A stretch of 64,000 bases of DNA, taken from contig NZ_PVNL01000096.1 of the NCBI RefSeq assembly GCF_002994635.1, positions 1 through 64,000 of the forward strand, read 5' to 3'. Source of the stretch: Enhygromyxa salina. GTDB lineage: Bacteria > Myxococcota_A > Polyangia > Nannocystales > Nannocystaceae. The notes beneath the pieces were generated by a model that saw only the letters and a list, made by a program, of their open reading frames with translations, was not told the DNA's origin and made no database searches. Every line of letters begins with the position of its first letter. Positions within the stretch are counted from its first letter, which is position 1. This document shows, piece by piece, positions 1-8,206 of this stretch. The translations under genes were made by a program, and so were the position numbers.

Positions 1-2
1 GA

Positions 3-431
3 TCGATGATCGAGCCCGAGCCAGGCACCAGCGTCCCGCTTCCCCGCCCCGGCCCCGAGCAGCGCTCGCGCTCGATCATCGATCTGCGTGACCCCTTCGA
101 TCGGCCGCCGCCACGCCCTCGCCCGCGTGGCGAGCGACAGCGCGACGACATGCGCATGCTGATCCCGGATCTCAAAGATCCCTTCGCGCAGGGCGCCCGC
201 CAGGTCCGCTCGACCACGCTCGAGCGCCACGTGCCCAACGACATCCGCGATCCGTTTCGCGCGCGATCGCAGCCTGAGCGCTCGCCTTGCACCAAGACCA
301 CGGAGGACGGCACAGTCGTCCAGGCCCCAAACAACAGCAAGGGCACCAACCAGCCCTCCGGCGCGCCACCGGCCTGTAAACAATCAGAGCTCGATCTGCA
401 CGATCCGTTCACCCGCGAAGCCGCGCCCTGA
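3..431 (+). CDS. C-terminal part of a DPF-repeat protein (5' end outside window)
   Basis: The frame is open to the left edge, so this is probably the end of a longer protein. The visible 140 residues are rich in Pro, Arg and Asp and repeat a short motif four times: DLRDPFD, DLKDPFA, DIRDPFR and DLHDPFT, spaced about 25 to 50 residues apart. No enzyme motif, membrane segment or signal peptide is visible. The spaced DPF motifs look like short linear docking motifs in a disordered tail, which is inference from composition. I do not recognise a family. The next gene starts 109 bases downstream on the same strand. Confidence 0.5.
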   Translation, partial: SMIEPEPGTSVPLPRPGPEQRSRSIIDLRDPFDRPPPRPRPRGERQRDDMRMLIPDLKDPFAQGARQVRSTTLERHVPNDIRDPFRARSQPERSPCTKTTEDGTVVQAPNNSKGTNQPSGAPPACKQSELDLHDPFTREAAP

Positions 432-540
432 GCCTCACGCATTGCGCGGCACGAGCAGCGAGCGACGAGTCACATCGACCGGTCCATCCCCGCCGCGATC
501 GCCCGTCCTGAAGCTGGGGAATTCCCGTATCCTCCAGGCC

Positions 541-2910
541 ATGATCTCTCGCTCGTCTGGCTTTGTTGGCGTCCCCTTCTTGCTCGCGCTGTCGCTGCCG
601 CTCGCGGCTTGCAACGATGATGTCCCGGGAGACATCGACTCTGGCAGTGACACGAACGGCGAGTCCGATGAGACGGCCGGCGAGCAGGAGTTCGTCGAGG
701 CCGAGTTCCTCGTGCGTGAGAGCGTCCGCCAGCTGCACATCACCCACGCCGAGCCAGGCGTCGAGCTGCGCGTCGTCGATGCCAACGGTGAGGAGGTCGC
801 TCGCGCCACCACCGACGCGCTGGGCAGCTTGATCTTCCGCTTGCTCGAGCCCGGCACCGGCTACTCCGTCGAAGAGACCGGCTCGGTTCCCCGCGAGGCT
901 GCCCGCGATCTGCTGGTCATGTCCGCAGAGAACAGCCTGCCCGATCAGGACTTTTACGACAGCCAGGTCCTCGAGCCGGGCTACCAGTACATCACGACCC
1001 GCGACGGCACCCAGCTGGCGGTCTACGTGTCGCTGCCCGGCCCGATCGAGGACGGCCCGTACCCGACGATCGTCAATTACTCGGGCTACGACCCCGGCCA
1101 GCCCGGCGGCTCGCTCGGCGATCAATTCGACCTGGGCGGTCTCGACCTCGAGACCCTGTGCCCAACCTTTCCGGTGATCTGCAACGCGCCCAACCACCCC
1201 TCTGGGATCCTGGCGGGGTTCCTGGGCTTCGCCAGCGTCGGCGTCAACATGCGCGGCACGGGCTGCTCGGGCGGCGCGTACGACTTCTTCGAGGAGCTGC
1301 AGGTGCTCGACGGCTACGACGCCGTCGAGATCGTCGCCTCGCAAGACTGGGTGCTCGACAACAAGGTCGGCATGGCCGGCCTGAGCTATCCGGGGATCAG
1401 CCAGATGTGGGTGGCCCAGGCCAACCCGCCCAGCTTGGCCGCGATCGCGCCGCTGTCGATCTTCGCCCACACCAGCGACTCGACCCTGCGCCCGGGCGGC
1501 CTGACCAACTACGGGTTCGCGCTCAACTGGGCCGAGAACGTGCTCGACGGCGCCCAGCCCTACGGCAAGGGTTGGGAGCAGAGCCTGGTCGACGGCGGTG
1601 ACACGATCTGTGAAGAGAACCAGCTGCTGCATGGCCAGTACGTCGACGTGCTGCAGAAGGTCGCCGACAACCCCTACTACACGCCCGAGGTCTACGACGC
1701 GCTGACGCCCCTCGAGTTCGTGGGCAACATCGACGTGCCTGTGTTCGTGACTGGTGCGTGGCAGGACGAGCAGACCGGGGGTCACTTCGCGCCGCTGTTC
1801 AACGCGTTCTCGGGCTCGCCCATGGTCAAGTTCACCATGTTCAACGGCGTCCACGCCGACGGCTACGTGCCCGAGCACCTGATCCACTGGGCCGCGTTCT
1901 TCGATTTTTACCTGCGCGAAGAGATCCCCATGATCTCGGATCCACTGCGCAACATTGGGCCGTCATTGTTCGGCGCGCTGCTCGGCGACAACGTCGAATT
2001 TCCCCCCGATCCCTACGCAATGTACGGCTCCTACGACGAGGCGCTCGCGGCCTTCGAGGGCGAGGATCCGATCAAGGTCAAGTTCGAGATGGGCAACTCG
2101 ACCGACTACGAGACCGGGATCCCACAGAGCGCGTGGGAGATGAGCTTCACCGAGTGGCCGCCGGCCGAGGTCGTGCCCGAGCGCTGGTACTTCCAGCCCG
2201 ACGGCTCGCTCTCGCTCATGGCCCCGCCCTCCAACGGCGGCGGCTCGAGCTTCCACATCGACAGCAACGACGCCGACACCAGCACGCTGCCCAGCGGCGA
2301 CATCAACACCCCGCTGCCACCGTGGAACTGGAAGCAAGACGAGACCGACACCGCCGCGGTGTTCCTGAGCGCCGAGTTCCCGACCGACGTCGTAATGGTC
2401 GGCCCAGCCAGCGCCGATCTGTGGATCCGCAGCAGCGTGGGTGAGGCCGATCTCGAGGTCAACATCTCCGAGGTCCGCCCCGACGGCCAAGAGATGTACG
2501 TGCAGAGCGGCTGGCTGCGCGCCAGCGAGCGCTCACTGGCCGCCAACTCGACCGATCTCGAGCCGGTCCAGACCCACACCGAGGCCGACCTGCAGGCGGT
2601 GCCCGACGGTGAGTACGTGCTGGCCCGCGTCAACGTGTTCCCGTTCGCCCATGCGTTCCGGGCGGGCTCGCGGATCCGCATCTCCGTCGACACCCCCGGA
2701 TCCAGCCGCGCCGAGTGGCTGTTCGAGCTCCACGCAAGTCAGACCGACGACGCGCGCATCGACATCGGGCACTTCGGCGGCGGCGAGAGCTCGATCTTGT
2801 TGCCAGTGATCCCCGGGCAGGTGGTGCCGACCCTGCTGCCGCCCTGCCCGTCGCTGCGCGGCCAGCCTTGCCGCGATCACGTCGACTTCACGAACACGCC
2901 CGCGAACTAG
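541..2910 (+). CDS. CocE/NonD (X-Pro dipeptidyl-peptidase S15) family hydrolase, lipoprotein
   Basis: A 789-aa exported serine hydrolase. The ATG at 541 gives a hydrophobic signal ending in the lipobox LPLAAC, followed by an acidic Ser/Asp/Glu linker, so it should be a membrane-anchored lipoprotein; the upstream extension of the frame does not look coding. The nucleophile elbow GLSYPG places Ser282 in the S15 motif GxSYxG. Asp409 in WQDEQTG and His438 in GVHADG complete a plausible triad with spacing close to that of cocaine esterase CocE. The C-terminal part (about 560-780) has the beta-rich galactose-binding-like features of the family (DLWIRSS, ADLEVNISEVRPDG). Known members cleave acyl esters, amides or X-Pro dipeptides; the substrate here cannot be told. 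It stands alone, with convergent genes downstream. Confidence 0.88.
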   Translation: MISRSSGFVGVPFLLALSLPLAACNDDVPGDIDSGSDTNGESDETAGEQEFVEAEFLVRESVRQLHITHAEPGVELRVVDANGEEVARATTDALGSLIFRLLEPGTGYSVEETGSVPREAARDLLVMSAENSLPDQDFYDSQVLEPGYQYITTRDGTQLAVYVSLPGPIEDGPYPTIVNYSGYDPGQPGGSLGDQFDLGGLDLETLCPTFPVICNAPNHPSGILAGFLGFASVGVNMRGTGCSGGAYDFFEELQVLDGYDAVEIVASQDWVLDNKVGMAGLSYPGISQMWVAQANPPSLAAIAPLSIFAHTSDSTLRPGGLTNYGFALNWAENVLDGAQPYGKGWEQSLVDGGDTICEENQLLHGQYVDVLQKVADNPYYTPEVYDALTPLEFVGNIDVPVFVTGAWQDEQTGGHFAPLFNAFSGSPMVKFTMFNGVHADGYVPEHLIHWAAFFDFYLREEIPMISDPLRNIGPSLFGALLGDNVEFPPDPYAMYGSYDEALAAFEGEDPIKVKFEMGNSTDYETGIPQSAWEMSFTEWPPAEVVPERWYFQPDGSLSLMAPPSNGGGSSFHIDSNDADTSTLPSGDINTPLPPWNWKQDETDTAAVFLSAEFPTDVVMVGPASADLWIRSSVGEADLEVNISEVRPDGQEMYVQSGWLRASERSLAANSTDLEPVQTHTEADLQAVPDGEYVLARVNVFPFAHAFRAGSRIRISVDTPGSSRAEWLFELHASQTDDARIDIGHFGGGESSILLPVIPGQVVPTLLPPCPSLRGQPCRDHVDFTNTPAN

Positions 2911-2944
2911 CGCGAGCGGGCATCCAAGGCGGGCGTCGGCGGCT

Positions 2945-3154
2945 CTACAGGTCGCCCGCCTGCCCGCGACCGGCTCGGTTCAGCGCGTTGCAGAGGTCCC
3001 GCAGCTCCGACGCGATCCGCAGCCGTCGCATCACCCCCGACGGACTCATGTCCAGCTTCGCGTCCAGCCTGTGCTCGGGTCGCAGATCCGCCAGGTCGCT
3101 CGCACGCTGGAGCCTGGCGCGCACGTCCTCGGGCGCCATCGACACCGGGCTCAT
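2945..3154 (-). CDS. Small protein paired with a nucleotidyltransferase
   Basis: A 69-aa protein, mostly charged and probably helical, with no recognised domain. Its ATG overlaps the stop of the upstream nucleotidyltransferase gene by four bases (ATGA at 3151-3154), so the two are translationally coupled. Small partners encoded this way beside minimal nucleotidyltransferases are often toxin-antitoxin-like, but nothing in the sequence proves that here. The central segment around SPSGVMRRLRIASELRD could form an amphipathic helix. Confidence 0.55.
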   Translation of the reverse strand: MSPVSMAPEDVRARLQRASDLADLRPEHRLDAKLDMSPSGVMRRLRIASELRDLCNALNRAGRGQAGDL

Positions 3155-3609
3155 CGATCCTGCTCCTCGAGGTTCTGAATGTCGAGCGCGTCCTGGGGCC
3201 GCCCCGCGGCGGCCTTCATCTGGATTAGCGCCTCGCGAGAGATCACCCAGACCGATGCACCATCGAGCTCACTCACCTCCAGCGGCTTGCGGGACGCCCA
3301 CACCGACTCGAGATTCTCGTTGACCAGGAGCAAGTCGAGCGTCAGCAGCGTACCGTCGTCGAGCTTGCTGACCCGCTGCAGCTGCATCCCGTCCCTGAAG
3401 GTCATCGGCAACGCCCGGAATCGAAACCCGAGAGGCTCGACGGCCGCCATGATCGGGTCAACGGCCTCAGGCCGAACGAGTAAATCGATGTCTTGCGTAG
3501 CCCGCGGCGCGCCCCAAACGGCGACCGCGAGCCCGCCGACCAGGCCGTATTCGATGCCGGCGGCGTCGAGCGTCCGAACGATGCCAGCGAGCTGCTCGAG
3601 CAACGTCAT
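3151..3609 (-). CDS. Nucleotidyltransferase-fold protein (MNT/AbiEii-like)
   Basis: A 152-aa protein with the hallmark of the minimal nucleotidyltransferase fold: GLVGGLAVAVWG followed by the metal-binding pattern RATQDIDLLV (residues about 24-45). The GG and DxD-like positions are the ones that bind NTP and metal in this superfamily. The length suits a single-domain member such as AbiEii-type or DUF6036-type proteins. It begins a two-gene operon with the overlapping 69-aa gene. The pairing suggests a toxin-antitoxin or nucleotide-transfer regulatory pair; activity and direction (which one would be toxin) are unknown. Confidence 0.7.
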   Translation of the reverse strand: MTLLEQLAGIVRTLDAAGIEYGLVGGLAVAVWGAPRATQDIDLLVRPEAVDPIMAAVEPLGFRFRALPMTFRDGMQLQRVSKLDDGTLLTLDLLLVNENLESVWASRKPLEVSELDGASVWVISREALIQMKAAAGRPQDALDIQNLEEQDR

Positions 3610-3657
3610 GACGCCATGCTACCACGACCCCGAGGGCTTGGATTGGCGGCCCTAGCG

Positions 3658-4575
3658 TCAGCGGGCCGTTACGCGGACCTTGGTCCGGCTGAGCACCATC
3701 ATGGTGATGCCGCCGCCGATCCCAAATACACCGACGAGACCCGCGCCTGCCCAGACCCCGTTGGCGTTGGACCTGGGCATGTCGACGAGGAACGGCCCGG
3801 CGACCATGAAGCTGCTGGCGACGACCGCAGAGATCGCCAGCACGTAGCCGCCGATCGCCATCCCCTTCGAGCCAGGCTTGACGCTCAGGTCATAGCCAGA
3901 CGCGTTGCCGGGCAGACGAAACCGATTCGAGCCCCGGTACTTGTCACCCGCGACGAAGAACTCGCCGCCAGGGTTCTTCAGCACCATGTCGCAGGGGCTC
4001 ATGCAGATCTCGCTGAACCCGATCGCCCGCGCCGAGTAGTTGCCGCTGTACGCGACCGCCTCGCCGTCGATGTGATACAGCACGACCGGCTCGCTGCCGC
4101 GGGTCTGGTCGATGTGGATCGTGGGCCCCTCGACCGGCGCGGGCGAGGGACTTGGCGTGCCCCCGGGCTGCGGCTGCGCTTCCGGCTGCGGCTGCGCTTC
4201 GGGCTGCGGCTGTACTTCGGGCTGCGGCGGCTGGGGCTGAGGCGGAGGTGGCTGCGGCTGCGGCTGCGGCTGCGTGATCGAGACCCGCTCGAGCGTGCCG
4301 TCGCGGATGATCTCCGAGATGTCGACCCACAGCACCCGCTTCGCTTCGGTGGCGCCGGCCGGCAAGATCACCACGTAGCCACCAGGCATGTACTCGACGA
4401 TCTGCCCCTTGATGAACCCACCCGAGTGCAGCCGGACCTCGTCCAGCTTGGGCGCGGGCGCGGGTTCGGGCACAGTCCCCGGAGGGGGTGGGATCGCCAC
4501 CGCAACGGCAGGGGCGATTGTGGTCGTTACCAACGCGGCGACCGTGAGCAGGGTCGTGATGATTCTGATTTTCAT
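3658..4575 (-). CDS. Exported protein with Pro/Gln-rich linker and two C-terminal membrane segments
   Basis: A 305-aa protein with an N-terminal signal (residues 1-27) and a short N-terminal domain (about 40-100) with the pattern RLHSGGFIKGQIVEYMPGG, as in proteins that read a structured envelope ligand. A linker of repeated PQPQP/PQPEAQ follows (about 103-143), then a PEGA-like beta domain (about 150-230) and two hydrophobic helices (about 235-255 and 275-297). This layout is common in myxobacterial envelope proteins. The stop of the upstream lipoprotein gene lies only 14 bases before its start, so the two are probably co-transcribed. Function unknown. Confidence 0.65.
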   Translation of the reverse strand: MKIRIITTLLTVAALVTTTIAPAVAVAIPPPPGTVPEPAPAPKLDEVRLHSGGFIKGQIVEYMPGGYVVILPAGATEAKRVLWVDISEIIRDGTLERVSITQPQPQPQPPPPQPQPPQPEVQPQPEAQPQPEAQPQPGGTPSPSPAPVEGPTIHIDQTRGSEPVVLYHIDGEAVAYSGNYSARAIGFSEICMSPCDMVLKNPGGEFFVAGDKYRGSNRFRLPGNASGYDLSVKPGSKGMAIGGYVLAISAVVASSFMVAGPFLVDMPRSNANGVWAGAGLVGVFGIGGGITMMVLSRTKVRVTAR

Positions 4576-4589
4576 GACAGTCTCGCTGT

Positions 4590-5126
4590 CTAGAACGGAG
4601 ACTCACCGGCGTAGACCGAGAAGCTCATATCGCTGATGTAGAGCGGAGGATCATCTGCCGACGCCTCCAGCGGCCCGTCGCAGTCGAGGACCCCGGACAC
4701 GCGGCGATGATCTTCTTGGACCCAATCCACGATCTCCGACTCGGTGATCGTCACCAGACACGTGGCGCCCGAGCCAGTCAGGCTGTCGACGTGGAACCAG
4801 CCGCTCAGCGTCGCGGAATAAAAACTGACGATCGCGGCGTGGGTGCCAATGGTCAGATCCCCCTCGACCAGGGTGATCCGCAGCTCCACGCCGTCGTTGG
4901 CCGTCCATGAGAGTCCGCCGGGCACGATCAGCGAGGCGCTGCTGTTGGTGGTCGCCGTGCAGGTCGAGTTGTTCTCGCGCAGGGCGTAGGTGTAGTCGAG
5001 CGCGCCGCTCACCACGAAGTCGGCGGTGCACTCGTCCGGCACGCAGCCGGTTCCCAGCAGCAAGCTCGACAGCAAGCAGCTCGACAACAACAGGGGGCGG
5101 CCAACCGCGGAAGCTCTGGGTGTCAC
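4590..5126 (-). CDS. Small lipoprotein
   Basis: A GTG at 5126 gives a 178-aa protein starting MTPRASAVGRP with a hydrophobic signal and lipobox LLGTGC, so it should be lipid-anchored. The longer frame upstream has no signal-like start. The mature part is polar with several cysteines (C-x3 near the start, then isolated Cys in CLVTITES and DCDGPLEAS) that could form disulfides. No known domain is recognised. It lies immediately upstream of the Pro/Gln-linker membrane protein, 14 bases apart, and diverges from the aldehyde dehydrogenase gene. Confidence 0.6.
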   Translation of the reverse strand: MTPRASAVGRPLLLSSCLLSSLLLGTGCVPDECTADFVVSGALDYTYALRENNSTCTATTNSSASLIVPGGLSWTANDGVELRITLVEGDLTIGTHAAIVSFYSATLSGWFHVDSLTGSGATCLVTITESEIVDWVQEDHRRVSGVLDCDGPLEASADDPPLYISDMSFSVYAGESPF

Positions 5127-5303
5127 GAGCGAAACTATGCCCGGGACCGCAGGCGGCCACAATACCCCCCGTCCATACCCCGACTCCGCGTCGGCGACGC
5201 TGAACACGAGCGCTCTGCGGTGATAGCTCACGCGCCAGCGCTTGTCTGCGCGCCCCCAGCCCTTGTCGGCCTCGCTGCCCCCGTCCTACCGTCGCCACGC
5301 CCC

Positions 5304-6881
5304 ATGTCTGTCCAGCTCGATAGTTACCTCGAAGGTGCCTGGAAGTCCGGCGAAGGCGCCCCCCGCAGCCTCATCAACCCGACGACCGAGCAGGAGCTCG
5401 CGCGCATCGTGTCGGTCAGTGCCTCGCTGCGTGACGCGATGGCCCACGGCCGAGAGGTCGGCGGCGCCAACCTTCGCAAGCTCTCGTTCGCCGCCCGCGG
5501 CGAGCTGCTCGAGACCATGGCCAAGGTGCTCCACGACGCCCGCGAGGAGCTGATCGAGGTCGCGATCCAAAACGGGGGCAACACCCGCAAGGACGCCAAG
5601 TTCGACATCGACGGCGGGACCGCGGTGCTGGCCCACTATGCCTACCTCGCCAAGCAGTTCGGCGAGCAGGCGTGGATCGTCGAGGACGAGCCGGTCGAGA
5701 TCTACCGCGGCGCCAAGATCCGCGCCGAGCATGTGCTCGTGCCGCGCCGTGGTCTGGCGATCCACATCAACGCGTTCAACTTCCCGGCCTGGGGCATGCT
5801 GGGCAAGGCGGCGGTGTCGCTGCTCGCGGGTATGCCCGTGCTGTGCAAGCCCGCGACCAGCACCGCGTGGCTGGCCCACCGGATCTTCACGCTGCTGCTC
5901 GACGCCAACTGCTTCCCGGCCGGCAGCTTCCAGCTGTTGATGGGCTCGGCTGGCGACATGCTCGACCACGCAGGGCCCCAGGACGTGATCGCGTTCACGG
6001 GCTCGCAGGGGGTCGGCACCACGATCAAGACCCACCCGCAGGTGATCGCCGCGGGCACCCGGGTCAACTTGGAGGCCGACAGCCTCAACGCCGCGGTCAT
6101 CGGCCCCGACGTCGAGTCTGGCAGCGAGCTGTTCGATCTGGTGATCCGCGACCTGGTCACCGAGATCACCCAAAAGGCCGGACAGAAGTGCACGGCCACG
6201 CGCCGGGTGCTGGTGCCCGAGTCCGCGCTCGAGTCCGTGCGCGAGGTCCTGTTCGATCGCCTGAGCGCGATCGCCAGTCAGACCGGCGATCCAGCCGACA
6301 AGGCCGTGCGCATGGGTCCGTTGACCTCCAAAGACCAGCTCGCCGACGCCCGCGCCGGGATCACCAAGCTGCTCGCCGACACCGAGCTCGTGCACGGCGA
6401 CCCCGAGCGCAGCGGCGGCTTCGTGGGGGTCGAGGCCGGCAAGGGGTACTTCCTCGAGCCGATCGTGCTGCAGGCCAAGCCGGGCACGGTCATGAGCGCC
6501 GACGCGAGCTTCCACCAGCACGAGGTGTTCGCGCCCGTGACCACCCTGCTGCCGTATGACGGCGAGCTCGAGAGCGCGGCGAAGATCGTCGGGCTCGGCA
6601 GCGGCAGCCTGGTGACGACGGTCTACACCGATGATCGCAAGTGGCTGGCCGGGGCGGTCGCGGAGCTCGGGCCCTACCTGGGCCGGCTGGTGGTCGCGAA
6701 CGAGAAGATCGCCAACGCCTCGATGTCGCCAGGGTGCGTGTTTCCGGTCGCCAACCATGGTGGTCCGGGTCGCGCGGGCGGTGGCGCCGAGCTCGGCGGC
6801 GTCCATGGCATGAGCCTGTACATGCAGCGCGTCGCGGTCCAGGGCGGCGCCAGCCAGCTCGCGCGACTGCTCGGCAAGTAG
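5304..6881 (+). CDS. PaaZ/BoxD-type aldehyde dehydrogenase
   Basis: A 525-aa NAD(P)-dependent aldehyde dehydrogenase, starting at MSVQLDSYLEG; the extra residues upstream in frame lack family similarity. The NAD-binding half has NAFNFPAWGM and LCKPATSTAW. Glu257 in NLEADSLN is the general base and Cys296 in KAGQKCTATRR the nucleophile. These motifs and the length fit the ALDH domain of PaaZ and stand-alone 3,4-dehydroadipyl-CoA semialdehyde dehydrogenase (BoxD) rather than ordinary ALDHs. Such enzymes oxidise ring-opening semialdehydes in aerobic aromatic CoA-ester degradation. No other box or paa genes are nearby, so the pathway here is inferred from family alone. Confidence 0.85.
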   Translation: MSVQLDSYLEGAWKSGEGAPRSLINPTTEQELARIVSVSASLRDAMAHGREVGGANLRKLSFAARGELLETMAKVLHDAREELIEVAIQNGGNTRKDAKFDIDGGTAVLAHYAYLAKQFGEQAWIVEDEPVEIYRGAKIRAEHVLVPRRGLAIHINAFNFPAWGMLGKAAVSLLAGMPVLCKPATSTAWLAHRIFTLLLDANCFPAGSFQLLMGSAGDMLDHAGPQDVIAFTGSQGVGTTIKTHPQVIAAGTRVNLEADSLNAAVIGPDVESGSELFDLVIRDLVTEITQKAGQKCTATRRVLVPESALESVREVLFDRLSAIASQTGDPADKAVRMGPLTSKDQLADARAGITKLLADTELVHGDPERSGGFVGVEAGKGYFLEPIVLQAKPGTVMSADASFHQHEVFAPVTTLLPYDGELESAAKIVGLGSGSLVTTVYTDDRKWLAGAVAELGPYLGRLVVANEKIANASMSPGCVFPVANHGGPGRAGGGAELGGVHGMSLYMQRVAVQGGASQLARLLGK

Positions 6882-6961
6882 TCGGCGCGGCTCCGGGGCC
6901 ACGAGAAGACCCGGTGGGGGTGCCGTCGCGGTCCGACGACACGCTCGCCGGGCGCCCTGGC

Positions 6962-7015
6962 GAGCCGTGAGCCGTGAGCCGTGAGCCGTGAGCCGTGAGC
7001 CGTGAGCCGTGAGCC
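6962..7015. repeat. Heptanucleotide tandem repeat (GAGCCGT)
   Basis: Seven exact copies of GAGCCGT plus a partial eighth lie between the aldehyde dehydrogenase gene and the stop of the convergent radical SAM gene at 7024. The unit is not a multiple of three and the stretch is outside any gene, so it may vary in length by slippage. It could act as a spacer at the convergent junction; no hairpin is formed. Confidence 0.9.
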
Positions 7016-7023
7016 CAGCCGGC

Positions 7024-8076
7024 TCAGGTGATCGGCACAAACTCGTCCCACCCGCGTCGCCGCAGGTAGTTGCCCCAGACGCCCTCGCAGACGCTGTCGT
7101 ACTTGCACGTTCGACACTCGGCCCGCTTGTGCCGGGCGTTGTCGTCGAGATCGCTGCGCCGGATCTGCACGAGCTCCCCTGCCCGGCCGCCGGTTCGCTC
7201 GCCGAGGATCTCTTCGCTCAGCAGCCCATGCGTGTCCTCGTGCTCGTAGTGGACGTAGGCCTCTACGTAGCCGCGATTCACGTCGGGCATGCCCTCGGTC
7301 GTGCACAGCGGAATGTCGACCAACACCGCGTTGACCGGGTCCTCGCGCTGGCCTTGCTCGGCCAAGAACTCGCGCGCGACGGCGGCGATCTCGAGGTAGG
7401 TCGGAAACAGCAGATCAAAGTAGGTGTCCGCCCGCCCGTTCGCCTGCATGACGTTGAACACGACCTGGTCGACGCCGTGCGAGCGCAAGAAGCGATAGAT
7501 CTCGCCCATGTGCGGGAGGTTGCGCCGGGTGATGACCGTGCTGGTGTGCAGCTCGATCCCGTAGCGCTTGAAGCTGGCGATCATGTCGAGCCCGCCCACG
7601 GTCTGCTCGAAGCAGTCGGGCGTGCGGGTCAGGCCCTCGTGGAGCTTTTTGGTGTGACCGTGGATCGAGATGTAGAACCGGTTCATGCCCAGGGCCATGA
7701 GCCGCCGGGCGTACTTCTCGTGGCTCAGCGCGCGGCCGTTGGTCATCATCGAGATGCAGCGGGCCCCCGCGTCTTTGGCCATCTTCACCCAGTGGTGCAG
7801 GCGCGGGTTGGTGGTCGGCTCGCCCGAGGTGAAGCAGACCTCTTCGAACTGCTCGTGCTGGCTCAAGATCCACGTGACGGTCTCGTCGGTGGTCTGCGAG
7901 TTGGTCACGTAGCGCTGCTCGCGATCCTCCTCCATGCAGAACACGCAGTTGTTGTTGCAGACCGCACCCGTGAGGATGTGAACCCGCGCAGCGCGACTGG
8001 AGATCCGCTCGGCGACGGTCTCCGACGTGCTCGAGCCGGCTGCTTCAGGCTGCGATGGAGATGGTTGATCGAGCAT
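7024..8076 (-). CDS. Radical SAM enzyme, last gene of the His-Gly-Ser RiPP operon (HxsC position)
   Basis: A 350-aa radical SAM enzyme. Cys40, Cys44 and Cys47 (CNNNCVFC) bind the [4Fe-4S] cluster that cleaves SAM, SGEPTTNP is the SAM-binding GGE-like motif, and TNG and SIHG follow as in the other radical SAM proteins of this window. The C-terminus has C321-x2-C324-x5-C330, a short SPASM/twitch-like auxiliary cluster, ending GWDEFVP. It lies about 130 bases downstream of the HGS-repeat precursor and is the last gene on the strand, so it is a likely peptide maturase acting on that precursor. It could fill the HxsC role; I cannot confirm membership of that exact subfamily by eye. Confidence 0.85.
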   Translation of the reverse strand: MLDQPSPSQPEAAGSSTSETVAERISSRAARVHILTGAVCNNNCVFCMEEDREQRYVTNSQTTDETVTWILSQHEQFEEVCFTSGEPTTNPRLHHWVKMAKDAGARCISMMTNGRALSHEKYARRLMALGMNRFYISIHGHTKKLHEGLTRTPDCFEQTVGGLDMIASFKRYGIELHTSTVITRRNLPHMGEIYRFLRSHGVDQVVFNVMQANGRADTYFDLLFPTYLEIAAVAREFLAEQGQREDPVNAVLVDIPLCTTEGMPDVNRGYVEAYVHYEHEDTHGLLSEEILGERTGGRAGELVQIRRSDLDDNARHKRAECRTCKYDSVCEGVWGNYLRRRGWDEFVPIT

Positions 8077-8103
8077 GGACGTTGAACCTCAAACCAAGCC
8101 AAA

Positions 8104-8129
8104 GGCGGACACAGGTACCTGCATCCGCC
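8104..8129 (-). terminator. Hairpin between the HGS precursor and the downstream radical SAM gene
   Basis: Outer arms GGCGGA/TCCGCC enclose the perfect palindrome CAGGTACCTG, separated by a small symmetric internal loop. On the minus strand it follows the precursor stop and is trailed by TTTGG, not a strong U tract. It may stabilise the precursor mRNA or attenuate transcription into the enzyme gene. This is inferred from structure only. Confidence 0.4.
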
Positions 8130-8144
8130 TGTTGCTCTCAGCTC

Positions 8145-8163
8145 GGGCGAGGGCTTCTCGCCC
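8145..8163 (-). terminator. Short GC hairpin after the HGS precursor gene
   Basis: A perfect 7-bp stem GGGCGAG/CTCGCCC with a 5-base loop lies 44 bases after the precursor stop codon. It has no U tract, so it is more likely an mRNA 3'-end stabiliser or a pause site than an efficient terminator. Confidence 0.35.
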
Positions 8164-8206
8164 GCTTGCGAACGCGTTCGTGGACCGGGTCACGGTGGGC
8201 AGCGGC

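Noticed and set aside
5286-7040. A 584-codon minus-strand frame opposite the aldehyde dehydrogenase
   Set aside because: Composition and lack of any motif mark it as a shadow of the ALDH gene, which has all catalytic residues.
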